Source: Pseudomonas entomophila
GTDB lineage: Bacteria > Pseudomonadota > Gammaproteobacteria > Pseudomonadales > Pseudomonadaceae
NCBI RefSeq assembly: GCF_029478665.1
Contig: NZ_JARPQB010000001.1
Span: forward strand, 62,001 to 126,000
Direction of reading: 5' to 3'
DNA length: 64,000 bases
This document shows positions 16,842-26,639 of this stretch, in pieces (positions within the stretch are counted from its first letter, which is position 1; each line of letters begins with the position of its first letter). A program made the translations under genes and the position numbers. Under the pieces are notes generated by a model. It was not told where the DNA came from and made no database searches. It saw only the letters and a program-made list of their open reading frames with translations.

Positions 16842-17240
16842 TCAGCGGACCGGGTCGACCTTGATGCGTACCGGTTGTGTGTCGCTGCCGTCAAGCCGCA
16901 CACCATGGTGTTCGGTGTTGATGAACAGCAGCTTGCCATCCAGCTCGATACGCGCGCTGAGCGCATAACGGTGGCCGGGCTTGACCTGGGCGGGGTCGTA
17001 CTTCAGGTGAAAGGGCAGCGGCACGTTGCCTTTGACCGGGCCGGCCTGGCGGGCCAGGGTCACTGCCGGGGCGTCCATCAGCGATACATCCTGCAGGGCG
17101 ACGCTCAGGGTGGCGGCCGGCGGCAGGGCGATGCGCTGCAAGTAGAAGACTTCGCCGTCCAGGCTGGCCTGGTTGGAAGGGGCGTGGTTGGAGCAGGCTG
17201 CGAGCAGAACAGAGCCGCAGAGTGTGAGGAGCTTTTTCAT
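16842..17240 (-). CDS. YbaY-like lipoprotein
   Basis: 132 residues: lipoprotein signal with lipobox LAAC (MKKLLTLCGSVLLAACSN, Cys at 16), then a single beta-rich domain with the YbaY signature (LDGEVFYLQRIALPPAATLSVALQDVS) and a YALSARIELDGKLLFINTEH segment. The family consists of outer-membrane or periplasmic-side lipoproteins of unknown role. GGAG precedes the start. A DUF4197 gene follows. Confidence 0.87.
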   Translation of the reverse strand: MKKLLTLCGSVLLAACSNHAPSNQASLDGEVFYLQRIALPPAATLSVALQDVSLMDAPAVTLARQAGPVKGNVPLPFHLKYDPAQVKPGHRYALSARIELDGKLLFINTEHHGVRLDGSDTQPVRIKVDPVR

Positions 17241-17362
17241 GGAATCTCCGTTGATTCTGGGGCTGGCTTGTGGCCAGCCTCTAGGACTTTAGCGGATTTC
17301 AGGTCTAGGTGTGGGCTACGCCGGCTAACCCGCGAAGGGCTGCAGAGCAGCCCCAATGGCCT

Positions 17363-19852
17363 TTATTCCACGGGCGCAGGCTCCGGCGTTTCCTCGCGGT
17401 GCAGCGCCACCTGCCGGATGGACAGGCGCAACTCTGCCGACAACACGCGCTTGGCCACGCCCTCTGCGAGCTCAGCGAGCTTGTCGTGGTAACCGAGCTT
17501 GCCATCGCCATCGGGTTGCAGCACACCCTCGCGCACCAGGGTCTGGATGAAGTGGCGGAACAGCGTCTTGTCGAAGAACTCCGGCGCGTTCAGGCCATGC
17601 AGGATCGACAGGCGCTGGGCCATCATCACGCACAACTCTTCCAGTTCCTCGGCGTTCAGCGTGTGCTGGCCGCTGTTGAGCAGCAGCGAGGTGGCCATGT
17701 AGAAGCGCTGCAGGGTCTGGGTGATGGTGCGGGCCAGCAGGGTCAGCAGGACGAACTGCCGCGAGCTGGGAGCCGGGCGCATGTAGATGTCGTTCTCCTG
17801 GCGCAGCAGGCCCTGCTCTACCAATGCGGCCAGCCACTGGTCGATCACCTCGTCCAGCTGTTCGGGCGTCCAGCGCAGGAACAGTTCGGCCTGCAGGTAG
17901 GGGTACAGCGCGCGCACATACTGGCCCAGCAGATCGCGGCTCATGCGCGAGCTGCTGAGGAAGAAGCTTGCCAGCAGCCCCGGCAGGGCGAAGATATGCA
18001 GGACGTTGTTGCGGTAATAGGTCATCAGCACCGCGTTGGCTTCGTCCAGGTAGAGGATGCGACCCATCGCGTCCTTCTGTTCGGCCAGCAGGTCCATGCC
18101 CAGTACATGCTTGATCAGGGCCTGGCCATCACCGTCGGGCAGTGTGGTGTGCGGCGAATAGGGCACTTGGCGCAGCAAGGCCAGGTACAGGTCGAGCACA
18201 CGGGTCAGGGCGCGCTCGTCCAGGGCCAGGCGGCTGGTCGACAGCAGGGCCAGGGCCACCAGGTTGACCGGGTTGATCGCCGCCGCTTCGTTCAGGTGGC
18301 GGGCGACGGTCTCGCCCAGGCGGGTGGTGGTGTCGTTGAGCCAGGTCGGGCGGAATTGCGGGCCGAGTTCCTGCTCACGCCAACCGGGTTGCTGCTCGTC
18401 GAGGAAGCCTGCCAGGCGGATCGGCTCGCCAAAGTTGACGTAGACCTGGCCGAAGCGCTGCTTGAGTGCGCCAATCACCTTGAATATGTCGAAGATCGAC
18501 TCTTTCTTCTTGCTTGCACCGCGGAGTTCACCCAGGTAGGTACGGCCTTCGAGCACTCGCTCATAGCCGATGTACACCGGGACGAAGACGATCGGTGTAC
18601 GCGAAGAGCGCAGGAAGCTGCGCAGGGTGATCGCCAGCATGCCGGTGCGTGGTTGCAGCATGCGCCCGGTGCGCGAGCGTCCGCCCTCGACGAAGTACTC
18701 CACCGGGAAGCCCTTGGTGAACAGGGTATGCAGGTACTCGTTGAATACCGCCGTGTACAGCGGATTGCCCTTGAAGGTGCGGCGCATGAAGAACGCGCCG
18801 CCCCGGCGCAGCAACCCGCCGATCACCGGCATGTTGAGGTTGATCCCGGCCGCGATGTGCGGCGGCGTCAGGCCGTTGCGGAACAGCAGGTAGGACAGCA
18901 GCAGGTAGTCGATGTGGCTGCGGTGGCAGGGCACGTAGATCACTTCATGGCCCGGGGCGATGCCCTGCACCTGCTCGATATGGTTGACCTTGACGCCGTC
19001 GTAGATCTTGTTCCAGAACCAGCTGAGCACCACTTCGAGGAAGCGGATCGCTGTGTAGGTGTAGTCCGAGGCGATCTCGTTGCCGTAGTGCAGCGCCTTG
19101 GCTTCGGCCTTGGCGTAAGGGATCTTCTCGCGCTCGGCTTCATCGCTGATGGCCTGGCGCACCAGCGGGTCGTGCACCAGGCCCTTGACCAGGTTGCGTC
19201 GGTGCGAGATGTCCGGGCCGATCACCGCGGTCTTCAGGTTGCGGAAATGCACGCGCATCACCCGCTGGGCCATGCGCACGGTGCGTTCATGGCCCTTGTT
19301 GTGGTCGACCAGCTCGCGCAGATGAATGGGGGCGGAGAACTGCACACGTGTCTTGCGCCCGAGGATCAGCACGCTCAGCAGGCGGCGCAGGCGCCCGGTG
19401 ACCGCCCAGCTGTCGGCGAACAGCAGTTTCCAGGGGCTCGACTCGCTGGCCGGGGTCTGGCCCCAGAACACGCTGACCGGGATGATCTGCGCATCTTCTT
19501 CGGCGTGCTGGCTGATGGTCGCAACCAGGCGCTCGAGGGTGGGTGGGGCGCCGCGCTTGTCCTGCCGGCCCAGCCAGTCGGGATCGGGGGTCAGGTAGAA
19601 GAACCCGGCGGGCTCCTGCAGCGGGCCGACTGCCACCGGCAGCACCGGGCGCGGCAGCCCCGCCTTGGTGCACTCGTGGTCCACCACGGCCAGGTCGGTG
19701 AGCGACGGCGAGGAAAGGGCGTAGAACACCGGACGGCTGCGGTCGAGCTTGAGCGTCAACGAGGACTGGTTGATGGTTTCGGAGCGCACCCACAGGTAGA
19801 GAACGCGACGCAAGGCGCCGAAGATGAGGCGGCGCAGGGGGGAACGGGTCAT
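17363..19852 (-). CDS. plsB: Glycerol-3-phosphate acyltransferase PlsB
   Basis: Inner-membrane-associated enzyme that acylates glycerol 3-phosphate at sn-1, the first step of phospholipid synthesis. The 829-residue product has all acyltransferase blocks: HRSHID (H310-D315, catalytic HX4D), [15 protein letters not shown] (block II), [13 protein letters not shown] (block III) and [14 protein letters not shown] (block IV). Slightly longer than E. coli PlsB (807). Start at 19852 ([11 protein letters not shown]) is preferred over 19924 because family homology begins there; the ribosome binding site is weak. Confidence 0.95.
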   Translation of the reverse strand: MTRSPLRRLIFGALRRVLYLWVRSETINQSSLTLKLDRSRPVFYALSSPSLTDLAVVDHECTKAGLPRPVLPVAVGPLQEPAGFFYLTPDPDWLGRQDKRGAPPTLERLVATISQHAEEDAQIIPVSVFWGQTPASESSPWKLLFADSWAVTGRLRRLLSVLILGRKTRVQFSAPIHLRELVDHNKGHERTVRMAQRVMRVHFRNLKTAVIGPDISHRRNLVKGLVHDPLVRQAISDEAEREKIPYAKAEAKALHYGNEIASDYTYTAIRFLEVVLSWFWNKIYDGVKVNHIEQVQGIAPGHEVIYVPCHRSHIDYLLLSYLLFRNGLTPPHIAAGINLNMPVIGGLLRRGGAFFMRRTFKGNPLYTAVFNEYLHTLFTKGFPVEYFVEGGRSRTGRMLQPRTGMLAITLRSFLRSSRTPIVFVPVYIGYERVLEGRTYLGELRGASKKKESIFDIFKVIGALKQRFGQVYVNFGEPIRLAGFLDEQQPGWREQELGPQFRPTWLNDTTTRLGETVARHLNEAAAINPVNLVALALLSTSRLALDERALTRVLDLYLALLRQVPYSPHTTLPDGDGQALIKHVLGMDLLAEQKDAMGRILYLDEANAVLMTYYRNNVLHIFALPGLLASFFLSSSRMSRDLLGQYVRALYPYLQAELFLRWTPEQLDEVIDQWLAALVEQGLLRQENDIYMRPAPSSRQFVLLTLLARTITQTLQRFYMATSLLLNSGQHTLNAEELEELCVMMAQRLSILHGLNAPEFFDKTLFRHFIQTLVREGVLQPDGDGKLGYHDKLAELAEGVAKRVLSAELRLSIRQVALHREETPEPAPVE

Positions 19853-19972
19853 GGGGTGGGCCCTGGGTGAGAGTTTCGGTGTTTTCCAGGCCGATAGTCT
19901 GCCGTATCTGCGTAAGTTCAGCAAAAATCGGCAAAAATCAGTGCCGTCATGAATTTTTTTTGTTTCGTGTCA

Positions 19973-19978
19973 TATACT
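19973..19978 (+). promoter_or_regulatory. Candidate -10 element of the cold-shock gene
   Basis: TATACT about 100 bases upstream of the cold-shock start, preceded by a T-rich stretch (19954-19961) but no clean -35. It predicts a 5' leader of roughly 95 bases, consistent with the long leaders of cold-shock mRNAs. Confidence 0.5.
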
Positions 19979-20080
19979 CGGCCTGCCGCTTGCAGGATAT
20001 TCGGGCAAGCTGCGAAGGCCCTGGGTGCTGACCCCAGGCCGGCAAGGCGATCTTCAAAATAAAAAACCGGAGTAGTTCAG

Positions 20081-20290
20081 ATGTCGTCTCGTGAGACTGG
20101 GAATGTGAAGTGGTTCAACGATGCCAAGGGTTATGGCTTCATTCAGCGCGAAGGTGGCGCGGACGTGTTCGTCCACTATCGGGCTATCCGTGGTGAGGGG
20201 CATCGCACCCTGGTCGAGGGACAGCAGGTTGAGTACGCCCTGGTGCAAGGCCAGAAAGGCTTGCAAGCCGAGGACGTGGTAGGGCTCTGA
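20081..20290 (+). CDS. Cold-shock domain protein (CspA family)
   Basis: 69 residues forming a single cold-shock OB fold that binds single-stranded RNA or [19 protein letters not shown] (RNP1 KGYGFIQ) and DVFVHY (RNP2). CGGAG lies 7 bases upstream of the ATG. Which paralogue (capB- or cspD-like) cannot be decided from the sequence. The same neighbourhood (cold-shock gene, small unknown gene, rlmA, dapE, ndvB) occurs in P. aeruginosa. Confidence 0.93.
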   Translation: MSSRETGNVKWFNDAKGYGFIQREGGADVFVHYRAIRGEGHRTLVEGQQVEYALVQGQKGLQAEDVVGL

Positions 20291-20310
20291 GCCTTAGGCT
20301 GCACGCTCAA

Positions 20311-20338
20311 GCTGCAAGTTGACCGTGGAACTTGCAGC
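20311..20338. terminator. Hairpin between convergent genes
   Basis: Perfect 10-bp stem GCTGCAAGTT / AACTTGCAGC with an 8-base loop, between the cold-shock gene and the leftward gene at 20355. It lacks a T tract on either strand, so termination is likely but not certain. Confidence 0.55.
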
Positions 20339-20354
20339 CTGATGCGATCAGCGT

Positions 20355-20732
20355 TCAGCTGGTACGCCAGGTGATTTCCTCTTCACCGTCGGCGCTGATG
20401 CGGATCCAGCGATCGGCATCTTCTTCCCCATCTTCCTCTGCCCAGCTACCGGGCGCGCAACGTACTTCGACGTTCAGTGCGGCATAGGCCGCGCGGGCGC
20501 AGGCGATGTCGTCGGCCCATGGGGTCTGGTCGCTTTCCAGGTACAGGCTGTTCCATTTCCCCACAGCCTTCGGTAACCAGGTGACCGGAATGTTACCGGC
20601 CGTGCACTTGAAGGTCTGGCCTTTCTGCTTCCATTCGCTGCACGGACCCAGGGCTTGGGTCAGCCAGTCGGCGATCTGCTTGTGATCGACGTCGGCGTCC
20701 TTGAGGTAGATCTCGATATCGGGTTGGCGCAT
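20355..20732 (-). CDS. Conserved protein of unknown function
   Basis: 125 residues, acidic, soluble, no signal peptide. N-terminal MRQPDIEIYLKDADVDHKQI, a central CTAGNIPVTWLPKAVGKWNSLYLESDQTPW segment (quoted in parts: NIPVTWLPKAVGKW; LYLESDQTPWADD) and a very acidic stretch near the C-terminus (EEDGEEDAD). Three Cys but no recognisable metal motif. I do not recognise a domain. It is 17 bases downstream of rlmA on the same strand and may be co-transcribed with dapE-rlmA. Confidence 0.75.
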   Translation of the reverse strand: MRQPDIEIYLKDADVDHKQIADWLTQALGPCSEWKQKGQTFKCTAGNIPVTWLPKAVGKWNSLYLESDQTPWADDIACARAAYAALNVEVRCAPGSWAEEDGEEDADRWIRISADGEEEITWRTS

Positions 20733-20749
20733 CAGGGGCTCCGGTGTGC

Positions 20750-21562
20750 TCAGTCTTGGCGCACGAAATAGTCATAACGCATGGAAACGGTGACCTCGAA
20801 CGGTTCGGGCTGGTCGATCACCAGCGCACGCTTTTCGGCACTGGCGCGCCAGCCATGAGGGGTCATGGCCAGCAGGTCGGCGCGAGCCTTGGCTTCAACC
20901 AGGCTCAAGCGGAACTCGAGGGTTTCGCTGTGGGCGTGAGTCATACCGTCAGGGATCAGGGCCAGATGCTTGTCGTCGGCATAGGGGCGTACTTCATCGT
21001 AGAGCACCTCGCGCAGCTCCATCAGGTGGCCGCTGGTCGGGCCGACGCGCATCAGGCCACCGCCTGGGGCCAGCAAACGCTTGGCCTCCTGCCAGTCCAG
21101 GGGGCTGAACACGCTGGCGATGAAGCCGCAGCTGGCGTCGCTCAAGGGGACACGGGCCATGCTCGCGACCATCCAGGTCACCTGCGGGGCGCGGCGGCAG
21201 GCGCGCTTGACCGCCTCGCGGGAAATATCCAGGGCATAGCCGTCGGCAGCCGGCAGCGCCTGGGCGATCTGCGCGGTGTAGTAGCCTTCGCCGCAGCCGA
21301 TGTCCAGCCAGGCCTGCGGGGCGCGCTCGGCGGCCAGCTCGGCGAGGCGACGGGCGACGGGCGCGTAATGGCCGGCGTCGAGGAAGCCACGGCGAGCCTC
21401 GACCATGGCTTGGTTGTCGCCCGGGTCGCGGCTGTTCTTGTGCTGCACGGGCAGCAGGTTCAGGTAGCCCTGGCGGGCGCGGTCGAAGCGGTGGCCAGCA
21501 GGGCAGGCAACGCCGTTGTCGAGCTGCGCCAGGGGCGCCTGGCAGAGGGGGCAGGCGAGCAT
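20750..21562 (-). CDS. rlmA: 23S rRNA (guanine-N1) methyltransferase RlmA
   Basis: SAM-dependent methylation of a helix-35 guanine of 23S rRNA (G745 in E. coli). 270 residues: an N-terminal zinc site (CPLCQAPL ... CPAGHRFD, Cys/Cys/Cys/His), then a class I methyltransferase domain with the SAM loop LDIGCGEGYYT (about residue 90) and YALDISREAVKRA. Its ATG shares one base with the TGA of dapE (TGATG at 21564-21560), so translation is probably coupled to dapE. A longer frame to 21847 is dapE in another frame. Confidence 0.93.
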   Translation of the reverse strand: MLACPLCQAPLAQLDNGVACPAGHRFDRARQGYLNLLPVQHKNSRDPGDNQAMVEARRGFLDAGHYAPVARRLAELAAERAPQAWLDIGCGEGYYTAQIAQALPAADGYALDISREAVKRACRRAPQVTWMVASMARVPLSDASCGFIASVFSPLDWQEAKRLLAPGGGLMRVGPTSGHLMELREVLYDEVRPYADDKHLALIPDGMTHAHSETLEFRLSLVEAKARADLLAMTPHGWRASAEKRALVIDQPEPFEVTVSMRYDYFVRQD

Positions 21563-22713
21563 CAGGCGAGCAACCGCACCAGGGTCTGGTAGTAGATCTC
21601 GGTCAGCAGGTCGAGGTCGCTGGCCAGGATGCGTTCGTCCACCTGGTGGATGGTGGCGTTGACCGGGCCGAGCTCGACGACCTGGGTGCCCATGGTCGCA
21701 ATGAAGCGGCCATCGGAGGTGCCACCGCTGGTCGATGCCTGGGTCTCGCGGCCGGTGACCGCCTTGATGCTCGACGACACCGCATCGAGCAGGTCGCCCG
21801 GCTCGGTGAGGAACGGCAGGCCGGACAGTGCCCAATCGATCGACCACTCCAGCTGGTGCTTGTCGAGGATCGCCGCGACACGTTGCTGCAGCCCTTCGAC
21901 TGTCGATTCGGTGGAGAAGCGGAAGTTGAACAGCGCCGTCAGCTCGCCCGGCACCACGTTGGTGGCGCCGGTGCCGGAGTTGAGGTTGGAGATCTGGAAG
22001 CTGGTCGGCGGGAAGAACGCGTTGCCTTCGTCCCAGTGCTCGGCGGCCAGTTCGGCCAGGGCCGGGGCGGCCAGGTGGATCGGGTTGCGCGCCAGGTGCG
22101 GATAGGCCACGTGGCCCTGCTTGCCACGCACGGTCAGCTTGGCGCCGAGCGAGCCGCGACGGCCGTTCTTGACCACGTCACCCAGCAGCGTGGTGCTGGA
22201 GGGTTCGCCGACGATGCACCAGTCCAGGCGCTCGTTGCGCGCCTTGAGCAATTCGACCACGGCCTTGGTGCCATGGTGTGCCGGGCCTTCCTCGTCGCTG
22301 GTGATGAGGAAGGCGACCTTGCCGCGATGGTTGGGGTAGTCCTGCACGAAGCGCTCGCTGGCCACCACCATCGAGGCCAGGCTGCCCTTCATGTCGGCGG
22401 CGCCACGGCCGCAGAGCATGCCGTCTTTATCGATCAGCGCCTCGAACGGTTCATGCTGCCATTGCTGCACCGGGCCGGTCGGTACCACGTCGGTGTGGCC
22501 GGCGAAGCACAGCACCGGGCCGTCCTGGGTGCCATGGGTGGCCCAGAAGTTGTCGACGTCCTCGAAACGCATGGGTTCGAGCTGGAAGCCGACGGCGCCC
22601 AGGCGGTTCATCATCTGGGTCTGGCAGTCGGCGTCGACCGGGGTGACCGAGGGGCGACGGATCAGGTCGCAGGCCAGTTGCAGGGTAGGCGAGAGCTCGG
22701 CTGGGGCCGTCAT
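21562..22713 (-). CDS. dapE: Succinyl-diaminopimelate desuccinylase
   Basis: Di-zinc M20 peptidase-family enzyme that hydrolyses N-succinyl-LL-DAP, giving LL-DAP for lysine and peptidoglycan. 383 residues with the metal ligands in order: [10 protein letters not shown] (His), [10 protein letters not shown] (Asp bridging), TSDEEGPA (catalytic Glu-Glu), GEPSST, and the C-terminal His in [12 protein letters not shown] 22713 is preferred to the TTG at 22731; GGAG lies upstream. First gene of dapE-rlmA and 182 bases from the ndvB stop, with a REP pair between. Confidence 0.96.
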   Translation of the reverse strand: MTAPAELSPTLQLACDLIRRPSVTPVDADCQTQMMNRLGAVGFQLEPMRFEDVDNFWATHGTQDGPVLCFAGHTDVVPTGPVQQWQHEPFEALIDKDGMLCGRGAADMKGSLASMVVASERFVQDYPNHRGKVAFLITSDEEGPAHHGTKAVVELLKARNERLDWCIVGEPSSTTLLGDVVKNGRRGSLGAKLTVRGKQGHVAYPHLARNPIHLAAPALAELAAEHWDEGNAFFPPTSFQISNLNSGTGATNVVPGELTALFNFRFSTESTVEGLQQRVAAILDKHQLEWSIDWALSGLPFLTEPGDLLDAVSSSIKAVTGRETQASTSGGTSDGRFIATMGTQVVELGPVNATIHQVDERILASDLDLLTEIYYQTLVRLLA

Positions 22714-22799
22714 TGCAGGACTCCGGGGCAAGGCAAGGCGAGGAAAACTGAGGGGCGTTATCTTATATCAAACCAGGGGGATGTGGGGCCGCGTCGCGG

Positions 22800-22873
22800 C
22801 CCTTTCGCGGCACAAGGCCGCGTCTGCAGAGGCTGCGGCACCTGTGTAGGAGCGGCCTTGTGCCGCGAAAGGG
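22800..22873. repeat. REP pair between ndvB and dapE, extended 3' flank
   Basis: Arms CCCTTTCGCGGCACAAGGCC plus GC (22800-22821) and the complement (22852-22873), 30 bases apart. The bases after arm 2 (GCGCCCCCGGCGATCTCAAG, 22881-22900) recur almost exactly after the REP pair upstream of tilS, and here they include the ndvB stop codon. Confidence 0.88.
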
Positions 22874-22895
22874 GCGCAACGCGCCCCCGGCGATC

Positions 22896-25487
22896 TCAAG
22901 CCTGCTGCGGTTCGGCGGCCTTTTCCGCAGGCTTTGGCAACGACGACAACAGTGCCATGACCAACGCTGCCAGGTACGGCAACGACTGCACCAGCAGCAT
23001 CGCCACCCAGAAGCGCATGTCCGCGCTCGGCAGTCCCTGCACCAGGTAGATCCCCAGCGCCGCGCCCCACAGCATCAACATGATGAACAGCTCCTCGCGC
23101 GCCTCGGCGATCGCCACCAGCACACCATGGCTGTCGGCATTCTTCGGGGTGCGGAAGAACGGCATGCTGCTGGTGAAGAACCCATACAACACTGCCTTGG
23201 CGATGGTGTGCGACAGCGCCAGCCCCGCCAGCGCCGCGGCGAAGGCATCCTTCAGGTCCACCCCCACCGCGCGACGATAGAGGAACAGGATCTTGCCGAC
23301 CTTGAAGAAGAACAGCGCCAGCGGTGGGATGGCGAACATCATCAGCGGTGGGTCGACCCGGTGCGGCACGATGATCATCGCCGCCGACCACAGCAGCGCG
23401 CCGACGGTGAAGAAAATGTTCATGCCGTCGGCGATCCACGGCAGCCAACCCGCCAGGAAGTGGTAGCGCTGGCCGCGGGTCAGCTCGCTGCCCTTGCCGC
23501 GCAGCAGGGCGCCGGCGTGGTGCTTGATGATCTGGATGGCGCCATAGGCCCAGCGGAAGCGCTGCTTCTTGAAGTCGATGAAGGTGTCGGGCATCAGGCC
23601 CTTGCCATAGCTGTTGTGGGCGTAGGCGGCCGACAGGCCCTTCTCGAACACCCGCAGGCCCAGTTCGGCGTCCTCGCAGATGCACCACTCGGCCCAGCCC
23701 AGCTCTTCGAGCACGGTACGCCGGGTCATGGTCATGGTGCCGTGCTGGATGATCGCGTCACGGTCGTTGCGGGTGACCATGCCGATATGGAAGAAGCCTT
23801 TGTACTCGCTGTAGCACAGCTTCTTGAAGGCGCTTTCGTGCTGGTCGCGGTAATCCTGCGGCGATTGCACCACGGCGATCTTCGGGTCGGCGAAGTGCGG
23901 CACCATGTGCTTGAGCCAATTGCGATCCACGCAGTAGTCCGAGTCGATCACCGCGATCACTTCGGCGTCCTTGGCGGTGTGCGGGATCAGGTAGTTCAGC
24001 GCGCCGCCCTTGAAACCGGCCAGGGGCGCGACATGGAAGAACTTGAAGCGCTCGCCGAGCTTCTCGCAGTGGGCCTTGAGCGGCTCCCACACGGCCGGGT
24101 CCTTGGTATTGTTGTCGATCACCAGCACTTCGTAGTCCGGGTAATCAAGCGCGGCAAGCGCGTCCAGGGTCTGTTTCACCATTTCCGGTGGTTCGTTGTA
24201 GCACGGCACATGCACCGAGACTTTGGGGCGATAGGCACTGTCGCCCTGCACTGGCAGGAATTCCCTTCGTCGCTTGTGTGTCCACACCGCTTCGGCCAGC
24301 TCATGGGCCTCGGTCAGGAGCACGATGAACACCCCGAGGGCACCCAGCGCCAGCAACACCCCGACCGTCAGGCTGAACCAGGTGCTGTACTGCTGGCTGT
24401 AGTCGTAGGCGATCCAGACCAGCACCGAACCGCACAGGAAGGTGATGAAGGTCAGGAACGTGCGGCCGCGCTGGCGCAAGGCCGAGCCATCGATCAGCAG
24501 CACGGTCAGGGCGAGCATCGCCAGCACCACTGAGGCCACCGCCAGGGCCCGCCACTGCGGGATCGCCACGATCGGGCCCTCGAAGTTGAACTTCTGTTGG
24601 CGCGCGGCGTTGAAAACGCCCCAATAGGCGCCCACCGAGCCTTCGTCGCTGGCTTTCCAGGGCTGGTCGTAGGCTTCGATGACGAAGTAGTTGTAACCCC
24701 GGCGGTTCAGCGTGTTGACCAGGGTGCGCAGGTAGATGGCCTGGTCGGCCTGGGTGGCGTCGGCGCCACCGCGCATGCGGCCGTTGCTGGGCCAGCCGAC
24801 TTCGGACAGCAGCAGCGGTTTGCGTGGGAACTGCTTGCGCAGGTCGCGGGCGCGGTCGAGGACGAACTGCACCGAATCCTTCATCGGCACGAACTCCCAG
24901 TACGGCAGGATGTGCGCGGCGACCAGATCGACGTGCTTGGCCAGTTCCGGGTGCTCCTTCCAGATGTGCCACTGTTCGCTGGTGGTCACGGGCACCTTGA
25001 CTGCCGCGCGGACGCGGTCCAGGTAGCCGATAAGCTGTTCGGCGGTGACTTCTTCACGGAACAACGCCTCGTTACCCACCACTACCCGCACCACGCTGCG
25101 GGAGGTATTGGCCAGGCCGATGGCTTTTTCGATCTCGCGTTCGTTGCGTTCCTGGTCGTTGCTGATCCAGATCCCCAGGGTGACGCGCAGGCCAAGCTCT
25201 TCGGCCAGGCGTGGCACCTCGGCCTGGGTACCTTCGACGGTATAGATGCGGATGTTGTCGGTCAGCTTGTTGAGTTGCTCGAGGTCCTGGCGTATCTCAT
25301 CCTCACTGGGGTACTGGCCTTTTTGCGGGCTCTGGCCCAGGCGGAACGGCGAGTAGGAGAAACCGGAGATCTGCTCCGGCCAGGCAGGGGCGGACACCGG
25401 GCGGTTGATGAGCGCCCAGAACCCGGTGAACAGCGCGGCGATGGCCAGGACCACCACCAGGTTGAGACCGAATTTGCGTGATGACAT
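22896..25487 (-). CDS. ndvB: NdvB-type membrane beta-glucan synthase, GH17-GT2 fusion
   Basis: 863 residues. N-terminal anchor (about 8-27), then a periplasmic GH17-like domain (about 37-310) with the acid/base Glu in VVVGNEALF (E140) and the nucleophile Glu in LLLSEVGWPSNG (E229). TM segments (about 315-395) follow, then a cytoplasmic GT2 domain (about 420-660) with VPCYNEPPE, DSDYC (D515-D517), CICEDAELG and QRFRW (642-646), and C-terminal TM segments. The P. aeruginosa homologue, also next to dapE, makes cyclic beta-1,3-glucans linked to osmoadaptation and biofilm antibiotic tolerance. By inference GT2 polymerises UDP-glucose and GH17 cyclises or branches the chain. Start at 25487 (MSSRKFG). 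Confidence 0.9.
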   Translation of the reverse strand: MSSRKFGLNLVVVLAIAALFTGFWALINRPVSAPAWPEQISGFSYSPFRLGQSPQKGQYPSEDEIRQDLEQLNKLTDNIRIYTVEGTQAEVPRLAEELGLRVTLGIWISNDQERNEREIEKAIGLANTSRSVVRVVVGNEALFREEVTAEQLIGYLDRVRAAVKVPVTTSEQWHIWKEHPELAKHVDLVAAHILPYWEFVPMKDSVQFVLDRARDLRKQFPRKPLLLSEVGWPSNGRMRGGADATQADQAIYLRTLVNTLNRRGYNYFVIEAYDQPWKASDEGSVGAYWGVFNAARQQKFNFEGPIVAIPQWRALAVASVVLAMLALTVLLIDGSALRQRGRTFLTFITFLCGSVLVWIAYDYSQQYSTWFSLTVGVLLALGALGVFIVLLTEAHELAEAVWTHKRRREFLPVQGDSAYRPKVSVHVPCYNEPPEMVKQTLDALAALDYPDYEVLVIDNNTKDPAVWEPLKAHCEKLGERFKFFHVAPLAGFKGGALNYLIPHTAKDAEVIAVIDSDYCVDRNWLKHMVPHFADPKIAVVQSPQDYRDQHESAFKKLCYSEYKGFFHIGMVTRNDRDAIIQHGTMTMTRRTVLEELGWAEWCICEDAELGLRVFEKGLSAAYAHNSYGKGLMPDTFIDFKKQRFRWAYGAIQIIKHHAGALLRGKGSELTRGQRYHFLAGWLPWIADGMNIFFTVGALLWSAAMIIVPHRVDPPLMMFAIPPLALFFFKVGKILFLYRRAVGVDLKDAFAAALAGLALSHTIAKAVLYGFFTSSMPFFRTPKNADSHGVLVAIAEAREELFIMLMLWGAALGIYLVQGLPSADMRFWVAMLLVQSLPYLAALVMALLSSLPKPAEKAAEPQQA

Positions 25488-25696
25488 AGGTGTTAGAGGT
25501 TCCGAAGAGTGGCGCGGGGCGGGGCCGTCAGGGCGCAAGTCCTACATTGCCGAAGCGGGCACTGTGTTGGATTTGTCAAAGAGGATGAAGTTCTGAGCCC
25601 GCCGGGTTGTCGTCCATATCTTTTTACTTGATGGAACATTAAAGCAGGCTTGGCGGGACTCTTGCCAACGGCAACCCCAGATCGGGCCGCTTGGCA

Positions 25697-25702
25697 TATA
25701 AT
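25697..25702 (+). promoter_or_regulatory. Candidate -10 of tcdA
   Basis: Consensus TATAAT 28 bases before the tcdA ATG, followed by a GC-rich discriminator (GCGCGCCG). No matching -35 is visible at 16-18 bases. Confidence 0.6.
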
Positions 25703-25729
25703 GCGCGCCGTTTTTTCCGAGGTTGAGCC

Positions 25730-26539
25730 ATGAGCACAGAAGATCCACGCTTTGCCGGCGTCGCCCGGTTGTACGGTGATGAAGGCTTGCAACGCCTGCG
25801 CCAGGCCCACGTGGCCATCGTCGGCATTGGCGGGGTCGGTTCGTGGGCGGCCGAAGCCCTGGCCCGCAGTGGCGTGGGCGAAATCACCCTGTTCGACCTC
25901 GATGACGTGTGCGTCAGCAACACCAACCGCCAGGCCCATGCCCTGGAAGGGCAGGTCGGCCGGCCCAAGGTCGACGCCATGGCCGAGCGGCTGAGGGCGA
26001 TCAACCCGGCGTGTACGGTGCACGCGGTGGCCGATTTCGTCACCCGCGACACCATGGTCGAGTACATCACCGAAAACCTCGACTGCGTGATCGACTGCAT
26101 CGACAGCGTGATGGCCAAGGCCGCGCTGATCGCCTGGTGCCGCCGACGCAAGATCGCCATTGTCACCACCGGAGGAGCGGGTGGGCAGATCGACCCGACC
26201 CAGATCCAGGTCGGCGACCTCAACAAGACCTTCAACGACCCGCTGGCCTCGCGGGTGCGCTCGACCCTGCGTCGCGACTACAACTTCTCGCGCAATACCA
26301 GCCGTAACTATGGCGTGCCGTGCGTGTTTTCCAGCGAGCAGCTGCGTTATCCCAAGGGGGATGGCAGCGTGTGCCTGCAGAAGAGTTTCGTGGGCGAGGG
26401 GGTGCGGCTGGACTGCGCGGGCGGATTCGGCGCGGTGATGATGGTGACGGCGACCTTTGGCATGGTCGCGGCGAGCAAGGCGGTGGAGAAGCTGGTGGCA
26501 GGGGCGCGGCGGCCTTTGGAGCGGGTCAAGGCTCAGTAG
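25730..26539 (+). CDS. tcdA: tRNA threonylcarbamoyladenosine dehydratase TcdA
   Basis: E1-like, ATP-dependent enzyme that cyclises t6A37 of ANN-decoding tRNAs to ct6A. 269 residues with the ThiF/MoeB adenylation motifs: VAIVGIGGVGSWAAEALARSG (nucleotide loop, about 27-47; quoted core GIGGVGSWAAEAL), FDLDDVCVSNTNRQ, and VIDCIDSVMAKAAL; a conserved Cys region CAGGFGAVMMV near the C-terminus. It is convergent with csdA-csdE, which in E. coli supply sulfur transfer for the same activity, so the cluster is functionally coherent. Confidence 0.93.
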   Translation: MSTEDPRFAGVARLYGDEGLQRLRQAHVAIVGIGGVGSWAAEALARSGVGEITLFDLDDVCVSNTNRQAHALEGQVGRPKVDAMAERLRAINPACTVHAVADFVTRDTMVEYITENLDCVIDCIDSVMAKAALIAWCRRRKIAIVTTGGAGGQIDPTQIQVGDLNKTFNDPLASRVRSTLRRDYNFSRNTSRNYGVPCVFSSEQLRYPKGDGSVCLQKSFVGEGVRLDCAGGFGAVMMVTATFGMVAASKAVEKLVAGARRPLERVKAQ

Positions 26540-26583
26540 CGGCGTTGAACCCCACGTGGTATTTGGCACCGGCTTTGCCGGTG

Positions 26584-26607
26584 TTCGCCAGCAAGGCTGG
26601 CTCCTAC
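26584..26607 (+). repeat. Single REP unit between tcdA and csdE
   Basis: TTCGCCAGCAAGGCTGGCTC plus CTAC, preceded by another small palindrome (ACCGGCTTTGCCGGT, 26568-26582). It lies in the 100-base gap between convergent genes, where it could also act as a terminator-like hairpin. Confidence 0.8.
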
Positions 26608-26639
26608 AAGTGTGCGGTGTGGCGCTGGTTCGTGTGGGC

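Noticed and set aside
17309..19870. 853-codon frame opposite plsB
   Set aside because: Shadow of plsB, whose acyltransferase motifs are complete. Low-complexity antisense composition.
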